Below are positions 8,419 to 17,585 of a stretch of 64,000 bases of DNA, one piece after another. The stretch's first letter is position 1; every line of letters begins with the position of its first letter. The translations under genes were made by a program, and so were the position numbers. The notes under the pieces are model-generated. The model was not told the DNA's origin, made no database searches, and worked only from the letters and a program-made list of their open reading frames with translations. The stretch comes from Thermomonas carbonis (GTDB taxonomy: Bacteria > Pseudomonadota > Gammaproteobacteria > Xanthomonadales > Xanthomonadaceae), in the NCBI RefSeq assembly GCF_014396975.1, contig NZ_CP060719.1:1274001-1338000 (forward strand), written 5' to 3'.

Positions 8419-9426
8419 ATGGAGTACTGGCTTCCCGTCATCTGGTTCGGCGTGATCGGCTTCGGCGTGCTGATGTACGTGCTGCTGGATGGCTTCGTGC
8501 TCGGCCTCGGCATCCTCGCGCCGTTCGCGGAGGACGAGCATCAGCTAGACCACATGATGAACACCGCCGCGCCGATCTGGGACGGCAACGAGACCTGGCT
8601 GGTGCTCGGCGGTGCCGGCCTGCTGGCGGCATTTCCGAAGGCGTATGCGCTGATCCTCTCCGCGCTGTACCTGCCGGTGCTGATGATGCTGATCGCGCTG
8701 GTGTTCCGCGGCGTGGCCTTCGAGTTCCGCTTCAAGGCGGAGCGTTCGAAGTGGCTATGGGGCTGGGCGTTCGCGCTGGGCTCGCTGTGCGCAGCGTTCT
8801 GGCAGGGCGTGATCCTGGGTGCGATCGTCGAGGGCATGCCGCTGCAGGAAGGCAAGTACGTGGGCGGGATGTTCGGCTTCTTCAGCCCGTTCTCGATGCT
8901 GACTGGTGCGGCGGTGGTGTTCGGTTACGCGCTGCTCGGTGCGTGCTGGCTGATCCTGAAGACCGGGGGCGAACTGCAGAAGACCGCGCGCACGCTGGCG
9001 CGGCCGCTGGTGCTGGTGGTGGTCGCCTTCATCGGCCTGGTCAGTGCATGGCTGCCCTTCCTGAGCTCGAAGATCATGGCGCGCTGGTTCGATACCGGGA
9101 ATTTCTGGTGGCTGTCGCCGGTGCCGCTGCTGGTGCTGCTGGTCGCGTTCGCGCTGTGGCGCGCGGCGATGGAACAGGGGCGTGACGGCAAGCCGTTCAT
9201 CCTCACCCTGTGCCTGTTCGCGCTGGCCTTCGCCGGGCTGGTGCTGGGGATCTGGCCGTACATCGTGCCGCCGTCCCTGACGATCTGGCAGGCGGCCTCG
9301 CCGCCGTCGTCGCAGGGCTTCGTGCTGGTCGGGCTGGTGGTCCTGCTGCCGGTGATCCTGGGCTACACGTGGTGGTCGTACCGGGTGTTCGCCGGCAAGG
9401 TGGAATCGGACAGCGGTTACCACTGA
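8419..9426 (+). CDS. cydB: Cytochrome bd ubiquinol oxidase subunit II
   Basis: Membrane partner of CydA, 335 residues with about nine hydrophobic helices. The N-terminus MEYWLPVIWFGVIGFGVLM, the LDGFVLGLGIL segment, the WDGNETWLV motif and the GFVLVGLVVLLPVILGYTWW region near the C-terminus are typical of CydB. The frame is open from 8356 through repeat sequence; I start at ATG 8419, with ATG 8413 possible. The only Shine-Dalgarno candidate, AAGGG near 8405, is part of the last degenerate repeat. No short CydX-type gene is seen after it. The repeat cassette between cydA and cydB should make two-subunit expression depend on read-through or on a new promoter. Confidence 0.92.
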   Translation: MEYWLPVIWFGVIGFGVLMYVLLDGFVLGLGILAPFAEDEHQLDHMMNTAAPIWDGNETWLVLGGAGLLAAFPKAYALILSALYLPVLMMLIALVFRGVAFEFRFKAERSKWLWGWAFALGSLCAAFWQGVILGAIVEGMPLQEGKYVGGMFGFFSPFSMLTGAAVVFGYALLGACWLILKTGGELQKTARTLARPLVLVVVAFIGLVSAWLPFLSSKIMARWFDTGNFWWLSPVPLLVLLVAFALWRAAMEQGRDGKPFILTLCLFALAFAGLVLGIWPYIVPPSLTIWQAASPPSSQGFVLVGLVVLLPVILGYTWWSYRVFAGKVESDSGYH

Positions 9427-9528
9427 GCCGCTTGCAGCAGGCTTGCGAGGCCTCGGCGGTCGCGTCGCCGCGCGCTTTCCCGCACAATCGGGCCTGTTCC
9501 CGACACGGCGGTTCCCCCGGATCGCACG

Positions 9529-9798
9529 ATGCACGCCTACGTCTACAAGAGCCTGAAAAAGGCCGATACCTACGCCTACCTCGCACGTCGCGACGACTTC
9601 GCGTGCCTGCCGGATGCCGTGCGCGCACAGTTGGGTGAATTGCGCTTCGTGCTGGACGTTGCCCTGGTCGAAGGCCGCAAGCTCGCCCTGGCTGACCCGG
9701 CTGTCGTGCGCAAGAACCTGGCCGGGCAAGGCTTCCACCTGCAGTTCCCGCCGACCATGGCCGATCCGATGAGCGAGGACTGGGGCACCGATGCCTGA
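9529..9798 (+). CDS. YcgL domain-containing protein
   Basis: 89-residue protein that begins MHAYVYKSLKKADTYAYL, the signature of the YcgL family (small alpha/beta fold, biochemical role unresolved). The FHLQFPPTM segment near the end is also conserved. Its stop overlaps the start of the ankyrin gene by 8 bp, so the two are translationally linked. A leader of about 100 bp separates it from cydB and may carry its promoter. Confidence 0.85.
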   Translation: MHAYVYKSLKKADTYAYLARRDDFACLPDAVRAQLGELRFVLDVALVEGRKLALADPAVVRKNLAGQGFHLQFPPTMADPMSEDWGTDA

Positions 9799-12700
9799 GC
9801 GGCATCCCGGGATCGGCGTGGCCCTGTTGCTGGCCGGCCTGCTGCTCGCCGCGGCGTGCTGGTTCGATGTCGGCAGCGCCGGCGTGGCGGCGTGGCTGGC
9901 ACAGGTGCCGGCGGCGCTGGGCATCGCCTTCCTGCGCGGTACCCGCAAGCGCGCGCGCCTGGCAGCCGACGCCGGCAGCCTGACCCTGTTGTGGGCGGGC
10001 GGATTCTTGCTGGCGGGCGCATTGCTCGCGTTTCCGCTGTATCGCCTGCTGGTGGCACCGGCGCTGTTGCCGGTACTGGCGCTGAGTACGGCAGCGGGCC
10101 TGCTGCTGGTGCTGCTGTGGCGGCACTGGCCGCTGTGGCACGGCAGCGAGCGCGAAGGCGGCCGGCTGGGGCTGCGCTTCGGCCGCCAGCACCTGCAGGA
10201 TCGCCAGGCTTGGCGCGGATTGCTGCAAGTGGCCTTGCCGGCGTTCCTGCTGCTGGCCGGCGGCGTATTGCTGGCCTGGCCGGGCCTGCTGGCCGGCCAG
10301 GTGCGCATCGTCGCCACCGCGATCTACATCGGCCTGCTGCCCGTCGCCCACCTGCTGCTGCAGGCCTCGCCCGCTCTGGCGTTGGCGCACGGCCTGCCGG
10401 TGGTGGAGATGGACGCCATCGAAGACGAGGCCGACGAACTCGCCGTCGAGGTCGACGACGTGCCGGAACTCGCGCTGCCGCTGGTCACCGTGCCGACGGT
10501 CGACAGCGTGGCGCTGGGCCGCGAGTTGTACGCGGCCGCGCGCAACGGTCGGGTCGACAAGGGCTTGCAACTGCTCGACGCCGGTGCCGACCCGAACCTG
10601 CCGCCCGAGGTAGGCGCGCGCGATCGTCGCGGCTTGCCGGTGCTGGCCGCGGTGCTGCCCGACCTGCGCCTGCTGCGCGCATTGATCGAGCGCGGCGCCG
10701 ACGTGAACCTCATGCTGGCCGGCATGAACCCACTGCTGGCGGCCACCCGCGACAGCTGGCACGGCCGCCCGGAAGCGGTGATGACCCTGCTCGCCAATGG
10801 TGCCGATCCGCGCGCCACCGACGCCGACGGCAACACTCCGCTGCACCACGCCGCGCGCAGCTCCGATCCCGGCGTGGCCGCACTGCTGCGCGATGCCGGG
10901 GCGGAGATGGATGCCCTCAACGTCGATGGCGTATCGCCGCTCGGCACGGCCTGCAGCAGTGGCAACTGGCGGCTGGCGCGCTTCCTGCTGGAGCGCGGCG
11001 CGAAGACCGAACCGGTCGGCGGGCAACCGGTCTTGCTGGCCGCGGCCGGCACCGAGGAAGACGATGCCGCCGGCGTGCAGCTGCTGCTGCGCCACAAGGC
11101 CCGCGTGGATGCCCGCGACGCCCGCGGCCGCAGCGCCCTGCACGAAGCCGCGTTCGCCGGCCACGCCGGCATCTGCGAAGCGTTGCTGGATGCGGGTGCG
11201 GATGCGAATGCGCGCGACAGCGAAGGCCGCACGCCATTGTTGGATGCTGCACGCGCCGGCGCGCTGCCGGCTCTGGAGGCGCTGGTCACGGCCAAGGCCG
11301 ATACGCAGGCCAGCGATGGCCGCGGCGCCAACGCGCTGCACTTGGCCTGCGCCGCCGAAGCGCCCTCGGCGGTGCTGGTCCGCCGCCTGCTGGAACTGGG
11401 CGTCGACCCGCGCGCTGCCGACGCGCAGGGCCAGGGCGCGATCGACCTGGCGGCCTCGGCCGGGCGCTGGACGCTGGTGGCTGCGCTGGATCCGCAACGC
11501 GCGCTGCCGGTATCGATGGGCGAGGACGACGGCGCGCCTGACCGTCCGCCGCCGCTGCTCTTGCGCGAGCGCCTGCTGGACGAGGCGGCGATCGAGACGC
11601 AACTGGCGGCACTGCTGCCGCTGCTGGCCCGTGGCGACCTGGACGGCCTGCTCTGCGATGCCGATGTCGCCGCGGATCCCGCCCGCGTCGCCTGGCTGCT
11701 GGCCCGCGGTGCCAACCCGGAAGCGCGGGTGCGATCCGCGGTGATGCCGGTGCCTGCCGCATTGGCGCGCGGCACCGCCGGCATCGCCAACGCCCGCCTG
11801 CTGTTCGCGCGTGGCGGCTCGCCGGCCGGCGCGGGCGGGCTGGCCAGCTACCTCGCCGCCTGCCTGACCGAAGGCTTCACCGATGCGCAGGGCGAAGGCT
11901 TCGCCCTCGAACTGCTGGAGCGTGGCGCGGATCCCTACGCGGCCTCGCCGGCCGGCGATCCGCCGGTCGCATTGGCGGTGCGCCTGCACTGGCCGCAGCT
12001 GCTGCAGCGGCTGGTCGCGCACGGCGTGGACCTGGACGCGCGCGACAGCCACGGCATGAGCGCGCTGCACCTGGCCGCGGCGCTCGGCCGACTGGACGAA
12101 CTCAAGCAATTGATCGCCGCCGGCGCGGCCCCGGATCGGCGCGCAGCGGACGGACAGACGCCGCTGGGCGTGGCCCTGGCCGCGGGTCGGCGCGACCTGG
12201 CCGGCTGGCTGGACTGGCGTGGCTGGCGCTTGCCGCGTCGCCCGCTGCAGCCGGTCGACCTGCCGGCCGCGGCGATCGTCGGTGACCTCGACGCGGTCCG
12301 CCGCCTGCTGGACCTGGGCTTGCCGGTGAATGCCGTCGACAACCAGGGCTGCAGCGCCTTGCTGCGGGCCGCGGGTGGTGGCCATCGCGCGCTGGTCGAA
12401 TTGCTGCTGGAACGTGGTGCCGACCCGACTTTGGCCGCGAATACCGGTGCCACCCCGTTGTCGGCGGCGGTGAGCATGCGTCAGCTGGAGATCGTCGAGC
12501 GCCTGCTGGAGTCGGGCGCGGGCCTGGAGCAGCGGCTGCCGGGCGATGTCACCGTGCTGATGCTGGCCGCGGCGCTTGGCCTGCCGGAACTGGTCTCGCG
12601 CCTGCTCCAGGGCGGTGCCGACCTGCATGCGGTGGATGCGCAGGGACTCACTCCGCTGCATTGCGCCGCGCTCTACGGCTTCACCGCCCGCGACCGCACC

Positions 12701-13117
12701 CGCCTGCTGGCCTTGCTGGATGCGCTGCTGCTGGCCGGTGCCGATCCGCAACGCACCGCGACCGGTGGTGCCACCCCGCTGCTGCTGCTGCTCGGTGCAC
12801 GCGCGGAACCCGGCACGCCGAGCGCCGAGGACGTGGTACTGGCGGGCGTGGAACGGTTGTTCGACGAGGATGTGCGCCTGGATGCGCGCGACCAGCGCGG
12901 CTTCGGCCCGCTGCATCTGGCCGGCCTGCACGGGCTGCTGCGGGTCGCCCAGGCGCTGCTGCGCGAAGGTGCCGATCCCGACCAGCGCGACCTGCTCAAC
13001 CGAACCCCGCGCGAGATCGCGCTGATGCGCGGTTATGTCGACGTCGCGGCCGAACTGGCGTTGCCCGGCAACGCGCCGCAAGCGCCCGTCTCGATGGCGC
13101 GTTTCCTGCGCGAATAA
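9791..13117 (+). CDS. Large membrane-anchored ankyrin-repeat protein
   Basis: 1108 residues. Residues 1-195 hold about five hydrophobic segments (near 8-25, 60-84, 88-110, 143-165, 172-190). An acidic linker follows at about 196-212. From about 225 to the end there are some 20 or more ankyrin units, with recurring G-x-TPLHxAA and LLExGADPN motifs. The repeat domain is probably cytoplasmic and serves as a protein-binding scaffold; the partner is unknown. It overlaps the ycgL stop by 8 bp. GC is very high, so the opposite strand shows a 1292-codon open frame with low-complexity composition, which I reject. The ankyrin assignment is firm; the function is open. Confidence 0.9.
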   Translation: MPERHPGIGVALLLAGLLLAAACWFDVGSAGVAAWLAQVPAALGIAFLRGTRKRARLAADAGSLTLLWAGGFLLAGALLAFPLYRLLVAPALLPVLALSTAAGLLLVLLWRHWPLWHGSEREGGRLGLRFGRQHLQDRQAWRGLLQVALPAFLLLAGGVLLAWPGLLAGQVRIVATAIYIGLLPVAHLLLQASPALALAHGLPVVEMDAIEDEADELAVEVDDVPELALPLVTVPTVDSVALGRELYAAARNGRVDKGLQLLDAGADPNLPPEVGARDRRGLPVLAAVLPDLRLLRALIERGADVNLMLAGMNPLLAATRDSWHGRPEAVMTLLANGADPRATDADGNTPLHHAARSSDPGVAALLRDAGAEMDALNVDGVSPLGTACSSGNWRLARFLLERGAKTEPVGGQPVLLAAAGTEEDDAAGVQLLLRHKARVDARDARGRSALHEAAFAGHAGICEALLDAGADANARDSEGRTPLLDAARAGALPALEALVTAKADTQASDGRGANALHLACAAEAPSAVLVRRLLELGVDPRAADAQGQGAIDLAASAGRWTLVAALDPQRALPVSMGEDDGAPDRPPPLLLRERLLDEAAIETQLAALLPLLARGDLDGLLCDADVAADPARVAWLLARGANPEARVRSAVMPVPAALARGTAGIANARLLFARGGSPAGAGGLASYLAACLTEGFTDAQGEGFALELLERGADPYAASPAGDPPVALAVRLHWPQLLQRLVAHGVDLDARDSHGMSALHLAAALGRLDELKQLIAAGAAPDRRAADGQTPLGVALAAGRRDLAGWLDWRGWRLPRRPLQPVDLPAAAIVGDLDAVRRLLDLGLPVNAVDNQGCSALLRAAGGGHRALVELLLERGADPTLAANTGATPLSAAVSMRQLEIVERLLESGAGLEQRLPGDVTVLMLAAALGLPELVSRLLQGGADLHAVDAQGLTPLHCAALYGFTARDRTRLLALLDALLLAGADPQRTATGGATPLLLLLGARAEPGTPSAEDVVLAGVERLFDEDVRLDARDQRGFGPLHLAGLHGLLRVAQALLREGADPDQRDLLNRTPREIALMRGYVDVAAELALPGNAPQAPVSMARFLRE

Positions 13118-13141
13118 CGCGGTCGGGGCAGGCGTCCGGAT

Positions 13142-14938
13142 TCAGTCCTTGCGTTCGACGATGCGTCCCAGCGTGCCTTCGCCGGCGTCCGCTTCGAACA
13201 ACTCCTCGAGTTCGCGGCGCGCATTCTTTGCGCTTTGCATCAGGGCGTCTTCATCGTCCTGCATGAGTCGCTGTGCATCCAGCACCCGTTCGTCGAATTC
13301 GCGGAAACGGTTTGCGTACTCCGCGGCCCGCAGCGAATCCAAGCCCAGTGCGACCAGCACTTCGCGGCCCATCTCCAGGCTGCTGCCGAACAGTTCGCGG
13401 AAAGGCTTCACCCCCAGGTCCAGCAATTGCCACGCATGCCGACGGTCGCGCGCGCGCGCGAGCACCTGCGCATCCGGGTAGTGCTTGCGCAACAGCCGCA
13501 CCAGCATGGTCGCCTTGTCCACGTCATCGATGGCGACCACGAACACCTTGACCCGTGCCGCGCCAGCGGAGCGCAACAGTTCGGGATGGGTCGGATCGCC
13601 GTAGTAGACCTGGTTGCCGAAGCGGCGGAAGAAATCGACTTGCTCGTCGTCCGGATCGATCGCGATGAACGGAATTTTCTGCGCCCACAGCAAACGCGCG
13701 ACGATCTGGCCGAAGCGGCCGAAGCCGGCGATCAGTACCTGCGGGTGTTCGTCCGGGATTTCGTCGTACGCACGCCCCCGGCGCTTTTCCACCGCCGGCG
13801 CGAAGCGCGAGATCAGCAAGAGCAGCAGCGGCGTGACCGCCATCGACAGTCCGACCACGGCTACCAGCCGGTCACGCATCGCTTCGACCAGCAGGCCGGC
13901 TTTCATGGCTTCGGCGAACACCACGAACGCGAATTCGCCGCCCAGCGCCAGCACGCCGCCGAGCAACATCGCACCGCGCAGTTCGAGCTTGCCCGGGCGA
14001 AGCCCCAGTGCGAACAGCAACGCGAACTTCACCGCCAGCAACGCGCCGACCCACGCGGCGATGGCCAGTGGTTCCGCGGCGACTTGTTGCAGGTCGATGG
14101 TCATGCCGACCGCCATGAAGAACAGGCCCAGCAACAGGCCCTCGAACGGCTTGATCTGCGCTTCCAGCTCGTGCCGGTATTCGGATTCCGCCAGCAGCAC
14201 GCCGGCCAGGAACGCGCCCAGGCCAGCGCTGAGTTCGGCCAGTTGCATCATCCATGCACTGCCCAGCACCACCAGCAGCGCGGCACCGGTGAACACCTCG
14301 GGCATGCCGGTGCGCGCGATGATCCCGAACAGGTGGCGCAACAGGTAACGGCCACCCAGCACCAGCGCGGCGATCGCCAGCACCGCCTTGGCCACCTCGT
14401 CCCAGCCCAGGCCCTCGCCGCTCGCCTTGCCGAGCAGCGGAATCGCGGCGAGCAGCGGGATCGCGGCCAGGTCCTGGAACAGCAGGATCGCGAACGCCAG
14501 CCGGCCGTGTTCGGCGGTCAGTTCCTTGCGCTCCGACAGCAATTGCAGGCCGACCGCGGTGGACGACAACGCCAGGCCCATGCCGACCACCAATGCCGCT
14601 TTCCAGCCCAGGTCCTGCGACATCGCCAGCGCGCCCAGCGCGAGTCCCGACAGCAGCACCTGCAACCCGCCCACGCCGAAGATCGGCTTGCGCATCACTT
14701 TCAGCCGCGGCAGTGACAGCTCCAGCCCGATCACGAACAGCAGCATCACCACGCCGATCTCGCTGGCCGCCAGCACCGGTTCCGGATTGCGCACCAGCCG
14801 CAGCGCATGCGGCCCGAGCAGCGCGCCGGCGACGAGGTAGCCGAGCACCGCGCCCAGCCCGAAGCGCTTGAACACCGGCACCGCGACCACCGCCGCGAGC
14901 AGGAATACCAGTGCGAGCTCGAGGCCTTCGCCGTGCAT
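13142..14938 (-). CDS. Kef-type monovalent cation:proton antiporter (CPA2) with RCK domain
   Basis: 598 residues. Residues 1-375 are a CPA2 membrane domain with about 12 helices, including GLELSL and the core segment FQDLAAIPLLAA that carries the family's acidic residue. Residues 397-520 form an RCK/TrkA-N domain with the nucleotide motif GFGRFGQIVARLL. KefB and KefC exchange K+ for H+ and are gated by NAD(H) or glutathione adducts at such domains. No KefF/KefG-like ancillary gene is nearby. The gene is convergent with the ankyrin gene, with 24 bp between the stops. Confidence 0.9.
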   Translation of the reverse strand: MHGEGLELALVFLLAAVVAVPVFKRFGLGAVLGYLVAGALLGPHALRLVRNPEPVLAASEIGVVMLLFVIGLELSLPRLKVMRKPIFGVGGLQVLLSGLALGALAMSQDLGWKAALVVGMGLALSSTAVGLQLLSERKELTAEHGRLAFAILLFQDLAAIPLLAAIPLLGKASGEGLGWDEVAKAVLAIAALVLGGRYLLRHLFGIIARTGMPEVFTGAALLVVLGSAWMMQLAELSAGLGAFLAGVLLAESEYRHELEAQIKPFEGLLLGLFFMAVGMTIDLQQVAAEPLAIAAWVGALLAVKFALLFALGLRPGKLELRGAMLLGGVLALGGEFAFVVFAEAMKAGLLVEAMRDRLVAVVGLSMAVTPLLLLLISRFAPAVEKRRGRAYDEIPDEHPQVLIAGFGRFGQIVARLLWAQKIPFIAIDPDDEQVDFFRRFGNQVYYGDPTHPELLRSAGAARVKVFVVAIDDVDKATMLVRLLRKHYPDAQVLARARDRRHAWQLLDLGVKPFRELFGSSLEMGREVLVALGLDSLRAAEYANRFREFDERVLDAQRLMQDDEDALMQSAKNARRELEELFEADAGEGTLGRIVERKD

Positions 14939-14997
14939 GCAGGATGACTCCGTTCAGGGACTTCAGTATCGGCGATCAAGGCCGTCGCCGGCACTGG

Positions 14998-15003
14998 CAT
15001 ACT
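14998..15003 (+). promoter_or_regulatory. Candidate -10 element for the 15030 gene
   Basis: CATACT followed by CCG, 26 bases before the ATG at 15030, with a GGGAG ribosome-binding site at 15017-15021 between them. It resembles the elements at 6459 and 33729. No clear -35. Confidence 0.3.
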
Positions 15004-15029
15004 CCGCCGGCACATCGGGAGATTGGACA

Positions 15030-15896
15030 ATGAAGATGCGTTTGATGGCGGCCATCGCGTTGCTGGTCGGGCTTCTGGTCGCGATGCCGGGCTGGTCCGC
15101 CAATGCCCGCAGCGTGCGCAAGCAGCTCGAATCCAGCCTGCAGGTGTCGGGCACGGTCACGATCGGCAAGGACGGAAGCGTCATCGCCCACACCCTGGAC
15201 CCCAAGGCACCGCTGGGCGAGACCTTGGTCGACTTCGTCAACAAGGCGGTCGCGGGTTGGCGATTTGCGCCGGTCATGGTCGATGGCCAGGCGGTCACCG
15301 CCCGTGTCCCGATGCACCTGCGTCTGGTCGCCAAGCGCGCCGAGGACGACAAGTTCAGCGTGACCATCGCCAGTTCCTACTTCGGCAGCAATGAGGCGGT
15401 GGCCCAGAGCGACAATCCGGGAAGCACCAGGCTTGCGCCTCCGCAGTATCCGAAAGTAGCGCAGCGGATGGGCGGCGAGGGCACGGTCTACCTGATCGTG
15501 CAGATTGATCGCGGCGGCAAGGTGGCCAACGTCGACGCCGAGCAGGTCAACCTGCGGGTCGCCGGCACCGCGAACGAGATGACCCGCCTGCGCGACATGT
15601 TGACGGCGGCGGCGGTCCGCGCCGCCCGTGACTGGAGCTTCACCCCGCCGACCACCGGCGAAACCGCGAACGACGACAACTGGCTGATCCGGGTGCCGGT
15701 CGACTTCGTGCTCCTTGGGCCGGGCGACAAGCAACGCAAGGAAGGCGAGTGGGATACCTACATCCCCGGCCCGCGCAACATGGGCATGCCGTGGGCGCAG
15801 GAAAAGCTGAAGACCGCGGGCAGCCCCGATGCGCTGCCAGGCAGCGGCGCCTATCCGCTGCGCCAAGGCGCCACCCTGCTCACCCCACTGGGCTGA
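15030..15896 (+). CDS. Exported TonB C-terminal-like protein
   Basis: 288 residues with a signal peptide (MKMRLMAAIALLVGLLVAM, cleavage near 23). The PPQYPKVAQRMGGEGTVYL segment at about residues 132-150, followed by a second half ending ARDWSFTPP, has the pattern of TonB C-terminal domains, in which a peptide enters the periplasm and binds TonB boxes. There is no proline-rich spanner or membrane anchor after cleavage, so it is not a canonical TonB. The start at 15030 has GGGAG eight bases upstream. The next gene starts two bases after its stop and encodes a related protein, so they form an operon. Confidence 0.75.
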   Translation: MKMRLMAAIALLVGLLVAMPGWSANARSVRKQLESSLQVSGTVTIGKDGSVIAHTLDPKAPLGETLVDFVNKAVAGWRFAPVMVDGQAVTARVPMHLRLVAKRAEDDKFSVTIASSYFGSNEAVAQSDNPGSTRLAPPQYPKVAQRMGGEGTVYLIVQIDRGGKVANVDAEQVNLRVAGTANEMTRLRDMLTAAAVRAARDWSFTPPTTGETANDDNWLIRVPVDFVLLGPGDKQRKEGEWDTYIPGPRNMGMPWAQEKLKTAGSPDALPGSGAYPLRQGATLLTPLG

Positions 15897-15898
15897 GC

Positions 15899-16651
15899 AT
15901 GAAGACGATCGCGTTCAGTTTCGCCATCGCCTGCGCGGCTGCCATGCCGGTCCTTGCCGCGGATACGCCGGTCCGGGACGTTGTCGCGTTCAACGTGGGC
16001 GTCAAGGTCGAAGTGGATGCCGTCGGGAAGCCGATCAGCGTCCAGGCACCGGCCGACTTGCCCGAAGCGATCCGCGCCTTCGTGGAAAAGCGGGTCGCGT
16101 CGTGGCAGTACACGCCGGCGCAGGTGGCGGGCGTACCGCAACCGGCAATCACCTATGTCGGAGTGAATGCGTGTGCCGTGCCGGTCGGAGCGGGCTATCG
16201 GCTCGGCCTTGATTTCGCGGGCAATGGGCCGCGCACCGCAGCGGACAGGACGCTGTTGCCACCGATGTATCCGCGTCTCGCGCAACGGAGCGGCACCTCG
16301 GCCGAGTTCGTCCTGATCCTTGGCATCGAGGCGGATGGCCGCGCGGTCATCGACCAGATCGAACGTGCGGACATCTCGGGGCGGCCGGGCGCGAGTGAGT
16401 TCGAGGCGGTCCTCCGGCAGTGGATCAAGACCGTGCGTTTCGATCCCGAGCAGATCGCCGGCAAGCCTGTCCGTGGCCAGGTTCGGATGCCGGTCGAGTT
16501 CAGCATGCGCGGGGACCGGCAGGCCCTGCGCGAGGAGCTGCAAGTCAAGGCGAAGACATCGCGCGAATGCCAGATTGCATCCGGCGAAAACGACATGAAG
16601 CCGGTCGCGTTGCAGCCGGTCGTCACCGTGATCCCGACGCCCGCGGGCTGA
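15899..16651 (+). CDS. Exported TonB C-terminal-like protein, second of a tandem pair
   Basis: 250 residues with a signal peptide (cleavage after MPVLA at about residue 20). The middle segment PPMYPRLAQRSGTSAEFVL parallels the PPQYPKVAQR segment of the preceding gene, and both proteins carry an N-terminal segment with an internal W-x(2-3)-P motif. The pair probably arose by duplication and diverged. The ATG is two bases after the upstream stop. Function unknown; a periplasmic binding role near the outer membrane is possible from the fold only. Confidence 0.72.
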   Translation: MKTIAFSFAIACAAAMPVLAADTPVRDVVAFNVGVKVEVDAVGKPISVQAPADLPEAIRAFVEKRVASWQYTPAQVAGVPQPAITYVGVNACAVPVGAGYRLGLDFAGNGPRTAADRTLLPPMYPRLAQRSGTSAEFVLILGIEADGRAVIDQIERADISGRPGASEFEAVLRQWIKTVRFDPEQIAGKPVRGQVRMPVEFSMRGDRQALREELQVKAKTSRECQIASGENDMKPVALQPVVTVIPTPAG

Positions 16652-16730
16652 CCAACGGCCCTCAGTCTGCGGCCGCTGTGCCGCCTGCCCTGCGTTGCTG
16701 CCTGTATCCACGGCAGATCGGGGCAAGGCC

Positions 16731-17585
16731 ATGCACCACATCGTGCGAATCGGTTTCGGTGCGGCGGCGCTGTGCATTGGATTGGCGGTGAATGCCGCCG
16801 ACCGCGGCAGTGGCCATTTCCGCAAGGGCGAGCTGCGCCTCGACACCACCCATGTCCTCGCGGTGGAGGTCGACGAAGAGGTCGATGCGGCGCAGGCGCA
16901 GACCTACGTCTACCTGAGCAGCGTGGTGCTGGACGCCGCCAAGATCGCCACCGCGTTCCAGCCCGGTTCCGCCGTCGACGGGCAGTTGGGCGATGGTAGT
17001 GCAGGCTACGTGCGGATCTGCATCAATGCCGATGGCGGCGAGTGCGGCCTGTACTTCTCGCACAACAACCCGAGCGCCTCGTTCAATTCGTCGGGCTACG
17101 GCGAATTCGAGTTGGTGGCGGCGCCTGCCGGCCGCATCGCCGGGCGCTGGGCACTGATCGAACCTGGTGATTTCTTCGGCGAAACCTACGATTTCGACCT
17201 GAACTTCGATGTCGCGGTCACCCCGCCACCCGGCAAGCCGTTGCCGGCGGACGGCGGTGAACCCGGCAAGGCGTATCGCGCCTGGACCACGGCGGTCGCC
17301 AAGGGCGACATCCCGGTGCTGGGTGCATTGGTCGGCGACGACTACAACAGCTGGCGGATCAAGTCCGACGACGAGAACGACGTCAAGGCCGCACTCAAGG
17401 ACCTGCGCGATGGCACCCCGGTCAAGGCCACGATCCTGCGCGGCCGCATCGATGGCGACAACGCGGTGCTGTGGGTGGAAGGCAAAGATCGAGATGACAT
17501 CCTGCGCCGTGGCCGCGTGCTGCTGGCGAAGGCCGAAGGCGACTGGCGCTTCATGGAAGCGGACCTGGACAGCGTGTCGGATTAA
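16731..17585 (+). CDS. Exported hypothetical protein, 284 aa
   Basis: A signal peptide of about 20 residues (GFGAAALCIGLAVNAAD) is followed by a beta-rich region with two cysteines (about 95-105) and a C-terminal half that begins after a Pro-rich linker (TPPPGKPLPADGG). No family recognised. It sits about 80 bp after the TonB-like pair and may belong with it. Its TAA stop overlaps the stop of the convergent kinase gene (TTAA at 17582-17585). Confidence 0.7.
   Translation: MHHIVRIGFGAAALCIGLAVNAADRGSGHFRKGELRLDTTHVLAVEVDEEVDAAQAQTYVYLSSVVLDAAKIATAFQPGSAVDGQLGDGSAGYVRICINADGGECGLYFSHNNPSASFNSSGYGEFELVAAPAGRIAGRWALIEPGDFFGETYDFDLNFDVAVTPPPGKPLPADGGEPGKAYRAWTTAVAKGDIPVLGALVGDDYNSWRIKSDDENDVKAALKDLRDGTPVKATILRGRIDGDNAVLWVEGKDRDDILRRGRVLLAKAEGDWRFMEADLDSVSD

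Noticed and set aside
9203-13081. 1292-codon minus-strand frame opposite the ankyrin gene
   Set aside because: Low-complexity Gln/Arg/Ala composition and no domain; the ankyrin frame explains the region.
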